Shown here: positions 11,930 through 23,166 of the stretch, piece by piece
Numbering within the stretch: position 1 is the stretch's first letter
Layout: every line of letters begins with the position of its first letter
Source: Schizophyllum amplum
Lineage: Eukaryota > Basidiomycota > Agaricomycetes > Agaricales > Schizophyllaceae
Assembly (NCBI GenBank): GCA_007026445.1
Contig: VDMD01000001.1
Span: forward strand, 2,790,001-2,854,000
Direction: 5' to 3'
Length of the DNA stretch: 64,000 nt
Made by a program: the position numbers and the translations under genes
Notes under the pieces: generated by a model
The model's input: only the letters and a program-made list of their open reading frames with translations
Database searches by the model: none
Told to the model about the DNA's origin: nothing

Positions 11930-12905
11930 CCGGCGCTTCTTGCCCCAGCGAACCCCATAATTATGACCTTCCATCCACCACGTTGTCATCCGCGAATCGC
12001 TGCCAAGGCTAGGAAAGCTGTCATCGGGGTCGTCCAGTATATAAGGACAGCAGCGTATTGTCCTGAATGCAAGCTCCCACCTGAAAATGCTTGCAAGTCT
12101 GCGCATCGTCCACTCTAGAGCGCCACGCCGTCCTTGTCGATTCCCTTTTCATCGCATACCGGCATTGGGATTGTCTGCAGTCAGAGCGATCTCGACCAAA
12201 AGCTGGGCAGATTGGCTGCAGAGAATGCCGACGAGCAACATGCGCAAAGGTCTCGCGAGTAGCATTATGATCTGGCGAATCGCCATCAGTTCTGTGGGCG
12301 ATCCAGAGGTACGCGTTTTGTACTGAGCTTCTTGTCCGTTGGCCACTGAACAGTTTGACGACGTTCGTATTTAGCTTGGCGTGGGCGATTCGATGACTGA
12401 TATCGACGAGCGGGTTGATTCTGAGCCACCAAATGGCGTCGACGAGGGCGCTGCTGTCCCACGTGGTGGTGACGGGAGCGTCGCTCCTGGCGATGATAAA
12501 AGCGCAGATACTGTGAAGGAGATACTCACAAGCCGGGGCAACTTGGCGAGTCCTTTCTTGCCGCCGATAACCCATTTCTTATTAGCCCTCGACAGGTCAG
12601 AGAGTCGCTATACGCATTGGCATCCTCTTTGTAAAGCAGCTGTTTTCTTGAGTTGCATGTCGCCGCACGGAAGTGTATGAGCAACCCAGCAGGGATAGAG
12701 AGGTAACTTCGGCAGAGCGCAATATGAGTGCGGGCCTTGACCAGTCTTGCGGTGGCGACCTCGTTGACTTGACATAGCGGAAGACTCCGGACGTTATGGC
12801 CAGCACGTGACCGACGTCTCGAAAAGATGACAACAGCATAGCATACTGTAGCAGGTTGTACACTTGCTACCAAACTGGTATGCGAGTCAGCTTGTGGATG
12901 AAGCT
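11930..12905 (-). pseudogene. Remnant of a DUF6534 membrane-protein gene
   Basis: Several frames on the minus strand carry, in order, pieces of the mushroom DUF6534 family of multi-pass membrane proteins. They are DVGHVLAITSGVFRYVKS (the DT.H....Y.YL region), then LSRANKKWVIGGKKGLA (the LS..NKW..G...LA region). Next is TWDSSALVDAIWWLRINP followed by VDISHRIAHAKLNTN (the DviIA...TD..I..L...NTG region). The last is LLVGILCSQSAQLLVEIALT (the final helix). The pieces lie in the right order but in different frames, and the clean GT/AG introns I could find do not restore one reading frame. The spacing between blocks is also short for the family. I read this as a decayed copy; a heavily spliced live gene is possible. 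DUF6534 has no known function. Confidence 0.45.
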
Positions 12906-12940
12906 TCAGAAAGGCGCCATACCTATGGCACTCCGCAGCC

Positions 12941-13300
12941 TCAGAAGTCCGAGACCCGCCCTTTAAAGCTCCAGTCGCCTTCTGACTCATCGCTCCATCT
13001 GCCCACTGGCTCGCGCTTTGGGCCGCCCTGCTCTCCCGTCTTCGGATTCACGTCACCATTGAATTCAGGCTGCACCGGACGTGGCGCATCGGGATGCAGA
13101 GCAAGGTCGACTTCGGACTGATTCGTCCCGGAACCAGCCGCAGGGGTCTGCGCCCTCCGAGTGAGCTCCTCGAACTCGCGCTGCTGCTCCTTGGGAAGGG
13201 GAGGAGGTGCGGGGCGGTTATAGTCAACGATTGTTCGACGATTCACGGTTGAGACCGAAGGACGTGACAAAGGCTTGACGATGCGAGCGAGTCTGAGCAT
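12941..13300 (-). CDS. SDHAF4: Succinate dehydrogenase assembly factor 4 (DUF1674)
   Basis: A 119-residue mitochondrial protein that helps maturation of the flavoprotein subunit Sdh1 in complex II assembly. The start MLRLARIVKPLSRPSVST is a basic matrix presequence; an in-frame upstream ATG at 13438 would bury it, so I chose 13300. The diagnostic C-terminal block is complete: FNGDVNPKTGEQGGPKREPV, then GRWSDESEGDWSFKGRVSDF at the very end. The middle is Pro-rich (NRPAPPPLPKEQQ). Single exon, TGA stop. The DUF6534 remnant lies immediately downstream. It is divergent from the Zn2Cys6 regulator, with a 0.77 kb shared upstream region. Confidence 0.92.
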   Translation of the reverse strand: MLRLARIVKPLSRPSVSTVNRRTIVDYNRPAPPPLPKEQQREFEELTRRAQTPAAGSGTNQSEVDLALHPDAPRPVQPEFNGDVNPKTGEQGGPKREPVGRWSDESEGDWSFKGRVSDF

Positions 13301-14066
13301 GACGGTGACTGTGAAGGACAAGTTGAACTTCGCCACGTGAGCGTCAGGGCGCCATCTGCCGCGACACGGATCGACCTGGATCGACATCCACGAGTTACTC
13401 ACGTGGATCGGCGGGATCAATTCAATTGTGGGTGCCAAGACGGTGATGTTTTCAAAGCTGCTGCCTGCAGAACTACACTATATTTTGCTCTGAGTTTGTC
13501 TCTGTCCGCCGCATCTTCAAGCCTCATGCTTCAAGTATTTAGACTGCTTGGATCCATGGTGTGAGAATTAAGTATCGCCATCTCTTTGAACCTCCGAGTG
13601 CGAGTTCTCACCACGTGATAGGGGGTGAGCGCACGACCCGGAGGAGAGGCCAATGGCTTGCCGCCCAGCGCCAGCCACATAGGAGAGCCAGGTCAACAGG
13701 GACAAACGCGCTTTTTGCTCTTTCCCTCGTTACTGCTCGAAGCGAGTGCGTATCTACCGAGCGCAGATGTCGAAAGCACCGGCTGACTGACCCCAAACTG
13801 ACCCAGTAATAGGACCAGCATCAGCTCCAGATCAGCTCGGGTATACCGGTACCGTTGCGCGCGCGCGCGGGAAGATCGGTTTCTTATTAATTGTAGCCAG
13901 GTTCTGGAGCCCACCTTTCACCTCCGTCTCGGTCAACACCAGCATCATCTTCCACTCTCATTGACTTTCCGGCCGCCGCCCTTCCTCCGTCTTCCAGTTC
14001 TCTGGACTCTTAGAGCACCGAGCGTCCTCCCCCTGCCCTTTCTCCGTACCGGAAACGCTCGCCCAC
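13301..14066. other. Divergent promoter region
   Basis: Separates SDHAF4 (-) from the Zn2Cys6 gene (+). It includes an alternating purine-pyrimidine run of CG at about 13858-13869 and a C/T-rich stretch at 13960-14060 next to the regulator start. No coding sequence recognised. Confidence 0.5.
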
Positions 14067-17000
14067 ATGCGTGCGTCCACATCTCATCATCACGCGCCGG
14101 ACGCCGCATCCACCTCTAGTCTGCCCGTGCCGCCGATCAACACGTTCGCTGCTCTCGAGAATGAGCGACGCGCAGACGCCTCCCAATCCCCAGAATACGT
14201 CGCCGACTCCTTGAGCAGCAAGCGTCGCAAGCTAGACCGTGCCTGTGATGCCTGCCGCCGTCGGAAAACCCGCTGTGACGGCCCCTCGAGGGCCGACAAC
14301 GTTTGCAGCACATGCCTTCAAGCCAACAAGTCCTGTACATATCTGTACGTGTGCCTGCATACTACTTAGTTCATCTCTGAACTTGCCTCGCCGCAGCGAA
14401 TCGTCCAAGCCAAGGGGACCGCCCAAAGCGTAATTGTACCCTGTATACGTGATTCATGGTTCGCTGAACGTGGCCACTCAGGTACATCACTGGCTTGGAG
14501 GATAGACTGGACCGGATAGAATCCCTCTTGAAACGCGTCAGCCACCACCCCGCCTTCCTTTCATCCGCTCACTCCTGCTCCCACAGCTGCGTCCCGACAT
14601 TGACGTCGAAGCCGAGTTCGGGCCGCCTATCCCGCGAGATTCTTGGAGAACAGAGACCTCAACCAGCCGGGATGTTCCACGCAAATCATTACCCCCCAGT
14701 GCGCCCCCGTCCGCCATCGACTCCCCCAAGGATAGAAGACATGTCTCTTCTTCTGCCGCCGAGCCCTCATCTACGGCGCGTACGTATACGCGACCAGGCA
14801 ATATGAATATGTCCGACACGGAGTCAAACTCAGGCTGGTATTCTGCCGACGTGGACGATACCATTGAGGATGTCGGCGGTGGCGTCAAGCTCTCGCTCCC
14901 CGGCGTCGATGACGAGTCAAATCGCAATTCCCGCTTTATAGGGAGAAGTAGCGGCGCGCCTTGGATCGAGGCCGCGCGGAAGCTGCGAGATCTGCACATA
15001 GCGGAGAGCGGCCAGCAAAGTCCCGCAGAGTCGACAACGCCCGCTTCTGCAGTGTCCGCGGAAACTCAATCGAGCCTGCGCCGACAAGAATATTGGGTGT
15101 CTCCTGATGTACGCCACCCATATTTTTTTCTGGTTCGTTCCATCTGACACGCGTCACGTAGTGGGAGCTCGCAAATGAGGGCCACAAATTGGTTGACGAG
15201 ACGCTCGCCTACGTGCAGGATCATCTACCACCACCCGACCTCTCGCTTTCGCTTATTGACCTTTACTTCGCCTATACGAACACGCACATCCCCCTCTTGC
15301 ATCGACCGACGTTTGAGCGGCAGTGGCGCTCGGGGTTGTATCGACGCAATCAGTGGTTTGCCGCCGTTTGTTTCGCGATATTTGCCGTCGCGTCTCGTTG
15401 GAGTGATGATCTGCGCGTACTGCCCGAGTCTTGCGTGGCTGGACCCGACGGGCCAACGTGGCACGCAGCGGGCTCGCTCTATTTCCAGTTGTCAATGTGT
15501 ATGTGGTTCGTTTCAATCGACAGGCAAGCTTTTAACAATCTTCAGATATCGTCAAGCGTCATCGCAGTGTTATATACCCACCATGTCTGCATGAGATACA
15601 GCTCTTCACGGTACGACTCAATCCATTACATTACCAAGAGGACGCGTTCGCTGATGACATGATTGCAGGTGCAGGCCATGTTCATGCGCGGAACGCACTG
15701 GTTTGGGTCATCATGGCTATATACCTCAGTCGGTGTAGTGAAAGCGCAAGATGTGGGAGCCCACCGGAAGTCCATCTACAGCAACATCAAGGCGACGGAT
15801 CGCGAGCTGTGGAAGCGTGCATGGTGGTGTCTAGTTTTGTTCGACCGCCTGGATAGTGCGAGCTTCGGGAAGCCATGCTCGACGCGAGAGGAGGAGTAAG
15901 CCGCGATCATAAGCTGTGGGTTTCCCGACCTAATATGCGCCAGCTTCGATGTGGACCTGCTGCTGGAGGTGGACGACGAGTACTGGGAAACGGGTGACCC
16001 CGAAACGGACTTCAAACAACCTCGGGGAAAACCGTCCAAGGTCACCGCGTTCAATCTCGTCATTAAGCTCTCGAGCGTCATCGCGAGAACTCTGCGGACC
16101 GTAGTGCGTATCGAATCACTCTTACTTGATTGCTGTACCGATTGCCCTCCCAGTACTCCTTGGACAAGACAAATATGCCGCTCGGTCCATACACGCGGAA
16201 TCTTGACCCAGTAATTACGCAGCTGAATACTGCGCTCACGGAATGGGTCGAGTCTGTCCCAGACCATCGTCCGTCTTTTTCGTATACCGGTCGCTAGGAG
16301 CGCTGACGCGCGCGCCTCACGCAGTGAAACCGAGTCGGATCGACGACCCCACTTTCGCCAACCAGGCTGCGACGCTGTTTACGACGTACTACTTCACGCA
16401 GATGCTCATCTACCGGCCCTTCATTCCACGTCCGCCAACCCCCGCGCATCCGTATTCTCCGTCAGGTCCCTACCCTGCGGCAGCAATATGCTTGAACGCG
16501 GCGAAGGCCTGCGTGGGCATAATCCAGCAGCAGCTACCGAATGGATACACGAACGTGCCCAATCTGTTGACGATTGCGCATCTCGCGGCGGGAACACTGC
16601 TGTTCGGCTGGTGGGAACTCAAGGCACGGGAGCGCACAGTGGTGGGCGGTGTAGAAGACGTGAAGCCTAACGTCACGGTCATGGACCAAATGATGGCGCA
16701 CATCCGAGTAGCGATGCAGGCGCTGGAGTGGGCGTCACCCAGATGGCCGCGCGTAGAGCTGCTTCTGTGAGCCCCTTGATCTATGTGCAGGTGCGCTCTT
16801 GGCTGACTGGTATACCTAGCAACCACCTGAGGTCTGGATTGCCTTCGGAGGACATGAATCGACGAGCTGAGAGACTCCCGATGGTGATGCCCATGAAGGA
16901 TCAACGGACAGTGACGCCGCGTATCAGAGCGAACAGCTTGGCGTCCGCCACGCGAGAAGACATGTTGCCCACACCGATGTCAGCTCCTGCCGAATGGTCT

Positions 17001-17909
17001 GGTTGGCAAGAGTCTGCCGGACGGTCTGCGTCGACGCGGCCGCTCGCTGTCCCTCTGCGGCGATCATCAGACGTTCCACCAGCCACCTACACATCCCGGC
17101 AGAACAGCACACAGCAAATCGTAGACAGGCTCGACGAGTCTCGCTCGTATACGGATGACGCGCGAAACGTTTATCTTTCGCCTTCGTACGCAGCATCTCC
17201 CGGGACGAGTTACCTTTCCCCATGGTCGGATACGCAGCCATATGCGGGTCCACGCTCGGCGTCGCCAGTTGACATGGAGGAGACGGAACGGCCAGTGGCA
17301 ATCAGTGCTCTACGGAGGTCAGCTTCGCGTAATCGTCTAAACCGGCACGCAAACGCATCGTCGGCGAAGTTCAACGAATCCTATGCACGAGGGCTACCCG
17401 CCAGTAATATGCGCGGGACGCTGCAAGACTCGCAATCCGCTGCTTTCGATCGCAGGGCCTCTTTGGCGTCGCCGAATCTGCTTCAACCGACGCTGGTTGA
17501 GCCTCATTCCGCCTTCGCCCGCCATTCGTTCGATGTCGCCGAGAGCGGGCGAGCATCGCCATACGATGAATACAGAGACAGGCATCCGATGTATGAGCCC
17601 CTACCTGCTTTCGAGGAGCATGGTGGCCACCTGTACGACAAGCCGCGTTTGCAGGTGCAGACGACGCTCGATACGTTGCCGGGTACGAGCGCGATCTCGC
17701 GAGCGTTCGAGAAGGGGCGCTATGGGAATCTGTCGCCGGCACCACCGATGAACGGCGGGTACGCGGCCTCCCCCGTCGACAGGCATTATGAGGCGCAGGA
17801 CGGGTCGTGGATGTTGCCGAGTATTGCGGCACGCGGGCATCAATACGCGAACTATCGCCCAGCATCCGCCTATCCCGGCAATGCGCCAGATCCCAGGCAA
17901 TCGCACTAG
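14067..17909 (+). CDS. Zn2Cys6 transcription factor with fungal-specific regulatory domain
   Basis: DNA-binding regulator. The zinc cluster is complete: C60, C63, C70, C80, C83 and C90 in RACDACRRRKTRC...DNVCSTC...KSCTYL. After an intron come a short linker (ESSKPRGPPKAY) and a dimerisation helix (LEDRLDRIESLLKR). The middle is acidic and Ser-rich. The Fungal_trans domain begins near LIDLYFAYTNTHIPLLHRPT and FERQWRSGLY, continues with RAWWCLVLFDRLDSASFGKP, and ends around ALEWASPRWPRVELL. A last intron (16.77-16.82 kb) leads to a long disordered C-terminus rich in Ser, Arg and Tyr that ends NAPDPRQSH. About eight introns. The target genes cannot be told from sequence; the tail looks like a phosphorylation-rich activation region. 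Confidence 0.9.
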
Positions 17910-18737
17910 GCGCCCAGCAAGGGTGTGTTATGCCACTTGGAGAATCAGGGCGGTCAGTCTGATGTTGTGGTCACTTTCATTCATTTCTTTCCAGCGCCGC
18001 TTCCCTTCAGTTTGGGTCGGGTTGGTTCATGGTAGAGCTTTGCATATTTGTAATATTGACACTTGTAGCCATAGTTTGTTGTCGGGCAATTGGGATCATT
18101 CTGGCCGCTTTTTGGACATCTGGATGTTTGCGGTGGTGGTGAAGGTTTGGTGAAGGTAACATGCACTTCCAGGGTTAGCGCCTGGTGACCATTCATGTGG
18201 AGTCTTCCACGGTGACGACGAGCTCATGTGGAGGACTAGTATGTGGCACTGATTGTACTTCACGTCATAAATTGAAGCTCCTTTCGAGGTGCGTCCGATT
18301 CCCTTTCAAACCTGTCGCTCGATGTAATCGAAATAATGCATTCTTCAGGGACCCTGGCGGCGTCTACGGGCAACTGAAGCGCCTACAATGAGCCACCGAT
18401 TGGCTATTATGCCGCTGCCCTCGCTGCCGCTCTCATCCCCGCTTTCTCTCGTATTCCGCCCACCGCGCAGGTCCTCGTGACATGTGCTTGTGCGTTTCTG
18501 CAGAATTTCAGGCAATTCAGGGCTGTCACTTTGTAGCGTCCCGAACACCGTGTATGGGAGTCGCCAAAGTGCCGAGGACACCCGTCAGACTACGACGAGG
18601 CATCCGCTGCGGGATGCTCCACAATATACGCGGCTGATAACTGGGCGGCGCGACAGTCGACTTGCTCGAAGCTCGTCTGACAACCGGCGAGATGAACCCC
18701 ACGCACCATACCCGTCCTGCCCGCAATTTCGACAGGG
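17910..18737. other. Intergenic
   Basis: The 3' flank of the regulator and the upstream region of the hydrophobin. Open frames here are short and unconserved in appearance. No feature assigned. Confidence 0.5.
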
Positions 18738-18745
18738 TATATAAG
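18738..18745 (+). promoter_or_regulatory. TATA box of the hydrophobin gene
   Basis: TATATAAG, 84 nt upstream of the hydrophobin ATG and followed by a C/T-rich leader. This is the strong-promoter layout commonly seen for hydrophobin genes. Confidence 0.7.
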
Positions 18746-18821
18746 GGGAGGGGCTACGGGTACATTACCTTCGCTTCAGCCACCACATCTCCTCGCCCGA
18801 CGTTCCATTCACTCGACAGTC

Positions 18822-19313
18822 ATGCGTTTCTTCTCCGCCCTCTTCCTTGCTCTACCTGCGCTTGCCGTCGCCACCGCCATTCCACGCACTGATACCTGCA
18901 ACACGGGCTCCGTGTACTGCTGCAACGTCCTCGACCAGGTACAACCATGGCAGTTCTGGTGTCCACGAGCTCCGGCTCACTCGCTTTCTACCTGCAGTCT
19001 ACGGACAACGGGGTTACAGGTCCTATTGGCGGGCTTCTTGGTATCACCTTGGGTGGCATCGGCGGCATCATGTGCGTAAAGCTCACTGCTGTTGATCTCT
19101 TTCGTAACTCACTCACCTTGCTTCAGCTGGAAGAACTGCACACCCACTACCATTATTGGTCTCGGCGGCGGCTGCAACGCCAATGCGCAGACGGTCTGCT
19201 GCGAGAACGCCTCTGCTGTATGTTTTCATTTTCCTTCTCACAACCAGGCTACAGCTGACGTCGCTTGCAAGAACGGCATTTTCAACGGTGGTTGCAAGCC
19301 ATTGGCCATCTAA
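18822..19313 (+). CDS. Class I hydrophobin
   Basis: Small secreted amphipathic protein that self-assembles at hyphal surfaces. The signal peptide is MRFFSALFLALPALAVATA. Exons read from splice sites: 18822-18938, 18998-19071, 19127-19217 and 19272-19313, giving 107 residues. All eight cysteines are present in the class I order: TDTC, VYCC, WKNC, GGGC, TVCC and NGGC near the end (KPLAI). The last intron has two possible acceptors. Using the 54-nt intron, with branch site CTGAC, gives exactly eight cysteines; a 30-nt intron would add a ninth (VACKNG). The Gly/Ile-rich loop (IGGLLGITLGGIGG) between Cys3 and Cys4 fits the amyloid-forming class I type. A lone hydrophobin with its own TATA box, not clustered with others. 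Confidence 0.95.
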
Positions 19314-19735
19314 GTAGTAGAATAGCACGACCTGCAAATTTGTCATGATATATATATATCGGCATGACTCCCGACGAGCGTATCTCCAATTAAAAGAGCA
19401 CAGTAAATCATGCAAACATCCTGAGACCTAGACTCGTTCAGTCGCGCGAGCCTCAGCCCGAACACGCAAGTGCTTTATCCGAAAAGAGAGAGCGCCAACC
19501 GGGCCGACAATCCGTTATCTTCTGTTTTGGGTTTTGAGCGAGGGAGCGGGCGAGGCTCGCAGCTTGCCTGGTCTAACACGGAGCGGATGATCGAGCCTAC
19601 CTGAGACCCAAAACGAAGAAGAGGAAACAGAGCCAGCTAGCTCTTTGAAGCTGTGAATTCTCTCGGCCCGTCTTCAAATCACGTTGCGGAGGAGCTGTCT
19701 GCCGTCGTGCTGATGACGGCCCACGGTGTCGAAAC
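19314..19735. other. Intergenic
   Basis: The hydrophobin 3' flank, with an AT microrepeat (ATATATATAT) at 19350. Nothing else recognised. Confidence 0.5.
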
Positions 19736-20671
19736 TCATGTACGACGTGTGCTCCTCAACGGGCAGAACCACGCCCATGTTGAGCGCCCCTGCAGACAAG
19801 TAATGAGTTCGCTGCAATTTCTATCCGGGCGTACACATACATCGGAAATGACCATCCGTCTTGTGATCGTACTGTTATGAGACCCGGCCTCTGGCGACAA
19901 AGGGGACCCTGCCAGAGCCGCGCCTGGTGCATGATGTCTGCTTGAACTTGACGGCGCAGAGGGAGTCCTCAGGAATTTGCAGTTCAATGGCTTGCGACGT
20001 CTGCTGGTTGGAGGTCGACGCAGGGTCGACGTCGTGCTGAAGTGAGCGTGAGGTCCGCAAGTGAACCTATTGAGCGTAGTCGACAGGACGTACGAAGAGG
20101 ATAGGCTGTTCGTGAAGGAAGTGGTAAGCGAGGTCGATGAAGTGACCTCGTCAACCGCGGGAATTCTAAAGACAACATCAATGGTCTCGCCTGCGGATAA
20201 TGAGGATTCCTCTACTGACATAAGTACATGAGCAGAGGTGAAAGGAATAGCGAGTGCACATACGCGTAACGGCTGCGAGGACGAAAAGCTCATGCCGGTC
20301 GTCTGAGAGATGGTAGCAACACCTGTGGCACCCTGGACGCCCGTAGAAAGGATCTGCATGGAGGACGAACACTCGGGCTCCCCTGTATCGCGTGTACATG
20401 AATTCTGAGCAAAGGTGGGCCAAGGGACGCTGCACGGACAGAAGTAACAAGACATCACCGATGGACACGAATAGAAGTAGCTGGACATCACCGGTGCTGG
20501 ATCGCGTGGCGCTGCAAGCGCGCTGGGTGTCCTGGGCACTTGCCTGAGCAAGTCCTGAGCACATATGGCGTACTTCAATCCAAAGCCGGTCCAGGGAACA
20601 CCTTGACCTGAAGCCCACGCCAGTAACTGAAAGAGCCAAGGCATTACGAAGCATGATATGAAGATGTGCAT
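19736..20671 (-). CDS. Possible secreted protein, unrecognised
   Basis: A 311-residue open frame starting MHIFISCFVMPWLFQLLAWASGQ, which looks like a signal peptide. A Cys-containing region follows, then a Ser/Thr-rich part (SSTSLTTSFTNSLSSSYVLS). The end may be spliced differently: another frame downstream of 20060 reads IPEDSLCAVKFKQTSCTRRG and stops at 19875, a more protein-like finish. A degenerate tandem duplication encodes VMSSYFYSCPS then VMSCYFCPCS. No family recognised. Its 5' end lies beside the NSA2 3' end on the same strand. It could be a lineage-specific secreted protein or a chance frame. Confidence 0.35.
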   Translation of the reverse strand: MHIFISCFVMPWLFQLLAWASGQGVPWTGFGLKYAICAQDLLRQVPRTPSALAAPRDPAPVMSSYFYSCPSVMSCYFCPCSVPWPTFAQNSCTRDTGEPECSSSMQILSTGVQGATGVATISQTTGMSFSSSQPLRVCALAIPFTSAHVLMSVEESSLSAGETIDVVFRIPAVDEVTSSTSLTTSFTNSLSSSYVLSTTLNRFTCGPHAHFSTTSTLRRPPTSRRRKPLNCKFLRTPSAPSSSSRHHAPGAALAGSPLSPEAGSHNSTITRRMVISDVCVRPDRNCSELITCLQGRSTWAWFCPLRSTRRT

Positions 20672-20742
20672 GAGCGCATGAAAATCTACAACTACCTATG
20701 ATGCCTAGAGATACATGAGTGGGATGACGGACAAAATCCAGA

Positions 20743-21801
20743 TTATACAACTGCGAATAATGTGATTAGCGCTAGGCGACTACCGGCGATTTGGAAAAAG
20801 AACTCACGCAGGACAGCGTTAATGCAGCCGTCGTTTTCGGGGTTGTTGGTGATCTGGGCGTACTTGCCGAAGACGACCTTACCGCCGGTGGTGACCATAC
20901 CGAGCTCCGAGACGTTGACCTCGATGACGGTACCCTTGGTCATGACGCCGAGCTGGGTGTACATGGGGGACTGCGGGTTCTTCTTGACGCCGAGGATCTG
21001 AAGCTGGAAGGTTGCCTTCAGATCGGCTGGGGAAGGGTTGTCAGCTTTTCATGAGAGGAATGAGAAGACAACCACGCACGATGTGTTACGTTTGCCTTCT
21101 TGTATCGCAGCGCCATCGGGCGAATGAAGCGTTCCATCTTCACCGGCTTGCGCGTGAAGCCCTCGCCGACGAACGTCGCCTTCGTGACCATCCGCTTCCA
21201 GGCCTTGCTCTTGCTTTTCCCCGTCCGCATCACCTTGAACATCTCGTCCTCCGCGATCCCGCGCACTTTCGGTAGCGGCACGGCGTACTTGGCCGCCTTG
21301 TCCTTCCGCTTTTGCTTGATCGCGCTAGAGAGCGCTTTCGCATCCTTCTGGCCCTCGCGATCGAGCAGGTAGGTGGGGAGGGCGCCCTCAGGTGTAGCAG
21401 AGCTGTCGGCCTGCTTGACATTGCGCTCGTCGTGCGCCTTGAGCGTCTTTTTAAGTTGGACCTTCTCGGCGTGGCGTCTAGCGTGCAGAAGCTTGGCCTT
21501 GATACCGAAAGTCTTCTGGGCGTACGCAGAGGATTTGTGCGCCTCACGAGCCTCCTTCTTGCGCCTGGAGAGAAGGGGGATGATCAGGGATATACAGGGT
21601 TGAATAAGTAGGGGGACGCACCGCTTCTCGAAGTAATCTAGTCTTCTACCATGCCGCCTGATGTGCTCCTCGATGTACTCGTTCTGTGTGCGAGATAAGG
21701 TCCTGACTACCGCGCAGTTGCAGAAGCGCTTACCTGAGGCTATAGATCGCACATATAGTCAGTTTTTTCTGTACATTTAGCACTCGGACAAGACTCACCA
21801 T
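20743..21801 (-). CDS. NSA2: Ribosome biogenesis protein NSA2
   Basis: Assembly factor of the large ribosomal subunit in the nucleolus and nucleus. The N-terminus [20 protein letters not shown] is built from three pieces. Exon 1 is only the ATG (21799-21801), directly followed by GTGAGT. Exon 2 is 6 nt (21734-21739, CCTCAG = Pro-Gln). Exon 3 starts at 21683 with NEYIEEH. Later exons give [60 protein letters not shown] and [20 protein letters not shown]. The last large exon is [20 protein letters not shown] through [14 protein letters not shown] 57-nt intron (20751-20807) precedes an 8-nt coding end that supplies Leu-Val-stop, restoring the conserved INAVLLV terminus. Head to head with YIP1. 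Confidence 0.95.
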
Positions 21802-21958
21802 GATGGAACAAGGGAAGAACGAAAATGGCAACAATTTTGGAAATGAGGGGCGTTCACTGCCACGTGACGATGAAGCGCCCGCGACGTGGACGGGCGAACG
21901 CCTGCGCACTTCCTTCTCAACGACGACGACGACGACGAGCTCCTCGTTGCCGCCCGCG
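21802..21958. promoter_or_regulatory. Compact bidirectional promoter, NSA2/YIP1
   Basis: Only 157 nt separate the NSA2 start (-) from the preferred YIP1 start (+), so both promoters must share it. It contains an E-box palindrome CACGTG at about 21861. The plus-strand frame is open through it from 21800, so an N-terminally longer YIP1 is possible but would overlap the NSA2 start codon. Confidence 0.5.
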
Positions 21959-22913
21959 ATGTGGCAGGACCCAAACCCCTATGGCGCCTCAGGCTCCCAG
22001 AACGCGTACTACTCCCAAAATCTGCAGCCCCAGCAAACACCTCTTCAGTTCTACTCGCCCGCCTCGCCAGACACAAGCAACTTCAATTACCCGGGCTCGC
22101 GCCCCAGCCTGGAGGGGACCATGGGCGCGCAGGGATCTATGCGACCGCAGGGTGGTGGTCCTGCTCCTGCATACGGAGGCAACATACAGGCGCAGGGACC
22201 ATGGTGGACTGCGTTCGGCACAGGCGGCTTCGAGGGCGAGCCGCCACTGCTCGAGGGTGCGTGCGCCCGTGTCCGCATATCATCTCTTATCTCATCTGTC
22301 TCACAGAGCTCGGTATCAATTTCTCGCACATACGCGGCAAGTCGATGACGGTGCTCAACCCCATGAGCCGTATAGACGAGCACATCATGGACGACGCGGA
22401 CCTCGCGGGGCCGATCATATACGTCTTCTGCTTTGGGATGTTCCTGCTCCTGGTGAGTACTTGAAGCCCTCTTGTACCTACGCTAATCCATCGCAGTCTG
22501 GCAAACCCAATTTCGGTTACATCTACGGCGTCGGGCTATTTGGATCCATGTCACTTTACGTCCTGCTCAACCTCATGTCTGAACGACCTATCGATGCCTT
22601 CCGCGTCACGTCCGTGCTGGGATATTGCTTGCTGCCCATGGTGGGCGTGAGCGCTGTCAGCGTTATGGTGACCCTAGAGTGAGTCTCCCAATGTCTGCGA
22701 TAATGACCATAACTTAACTCTCCTTGTAGCGGCATGTTCGGCTACCTGCTATCCTTCCTTTCCGTTCTCTGGTGCACCTTCTCCGCGTCCGGTATCTTTG
22801 TCTCAGTACTCCAGATGTCGGATCAACGTCTGCTCGTCGCATACCCAGTCTTATTGTTGTACGGCTGCTTCGCTTTGCTCAGTGTCTTTGACGGAACCAG
22901 TACAGCAAAATAA
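21959..22913 (+). CDS. YIP1: YIP1/YIPF5 family ER-Golgi membrane protein
   Basis: Integral membrane partner of Ypt/Rab GTPases in COPII vesicle formation. A Tyr/Pro/Gln-rich cytosolic N-terminus ([20 protein letters not shown]) leads to [19 protein letters not shown]. After an intron comes the signature [19 protein letters not shown]. Five hydrophobic segments follow: [73 protein letters not shown] and [20 protein letters not shown]. The end is DGTSTAK. Introns at about 22258, 22454 and 22680. The start is placed at 21959, next to the conserved part. Confidence 0.92.
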
Positions 22914-23166
22914 TCGATGCATATGTATTCTATCACACCCTTTCCGAAAGAGATAGGATGAGAGGCGAACGCTCTCCAGTCCTGGAAAGCAAAGCAAGCC
23001 ATCAAATGAGATGCCCAGTAACTTATTCACCTCGCTGACATCGTTGAACTATAATAGTTCGCCGGAGACGGTGCTTTCTTCAGACAATGGCCACTAGGCA
23101 GTATAGGTGATCGAGGTTCTACTATGATAAGTATGTTCTGCAAGAGACATGTCGACTGCTACATAC

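Noticed and set aside
13858..13869. Alternating CG run as a possible Z-DNA or regulatory element
   Set aside because: Only about 12 bp in a GC-rich genome; too short to claim function.
19736..20060. Extended Arg/Ser-rich C-terminus of the putative secreted protein
   Set aside because: Composition is that of a read-through frame; the alternative frame ending at 19875 looks more natural, so the 311-residue model is kept only at low confidence.
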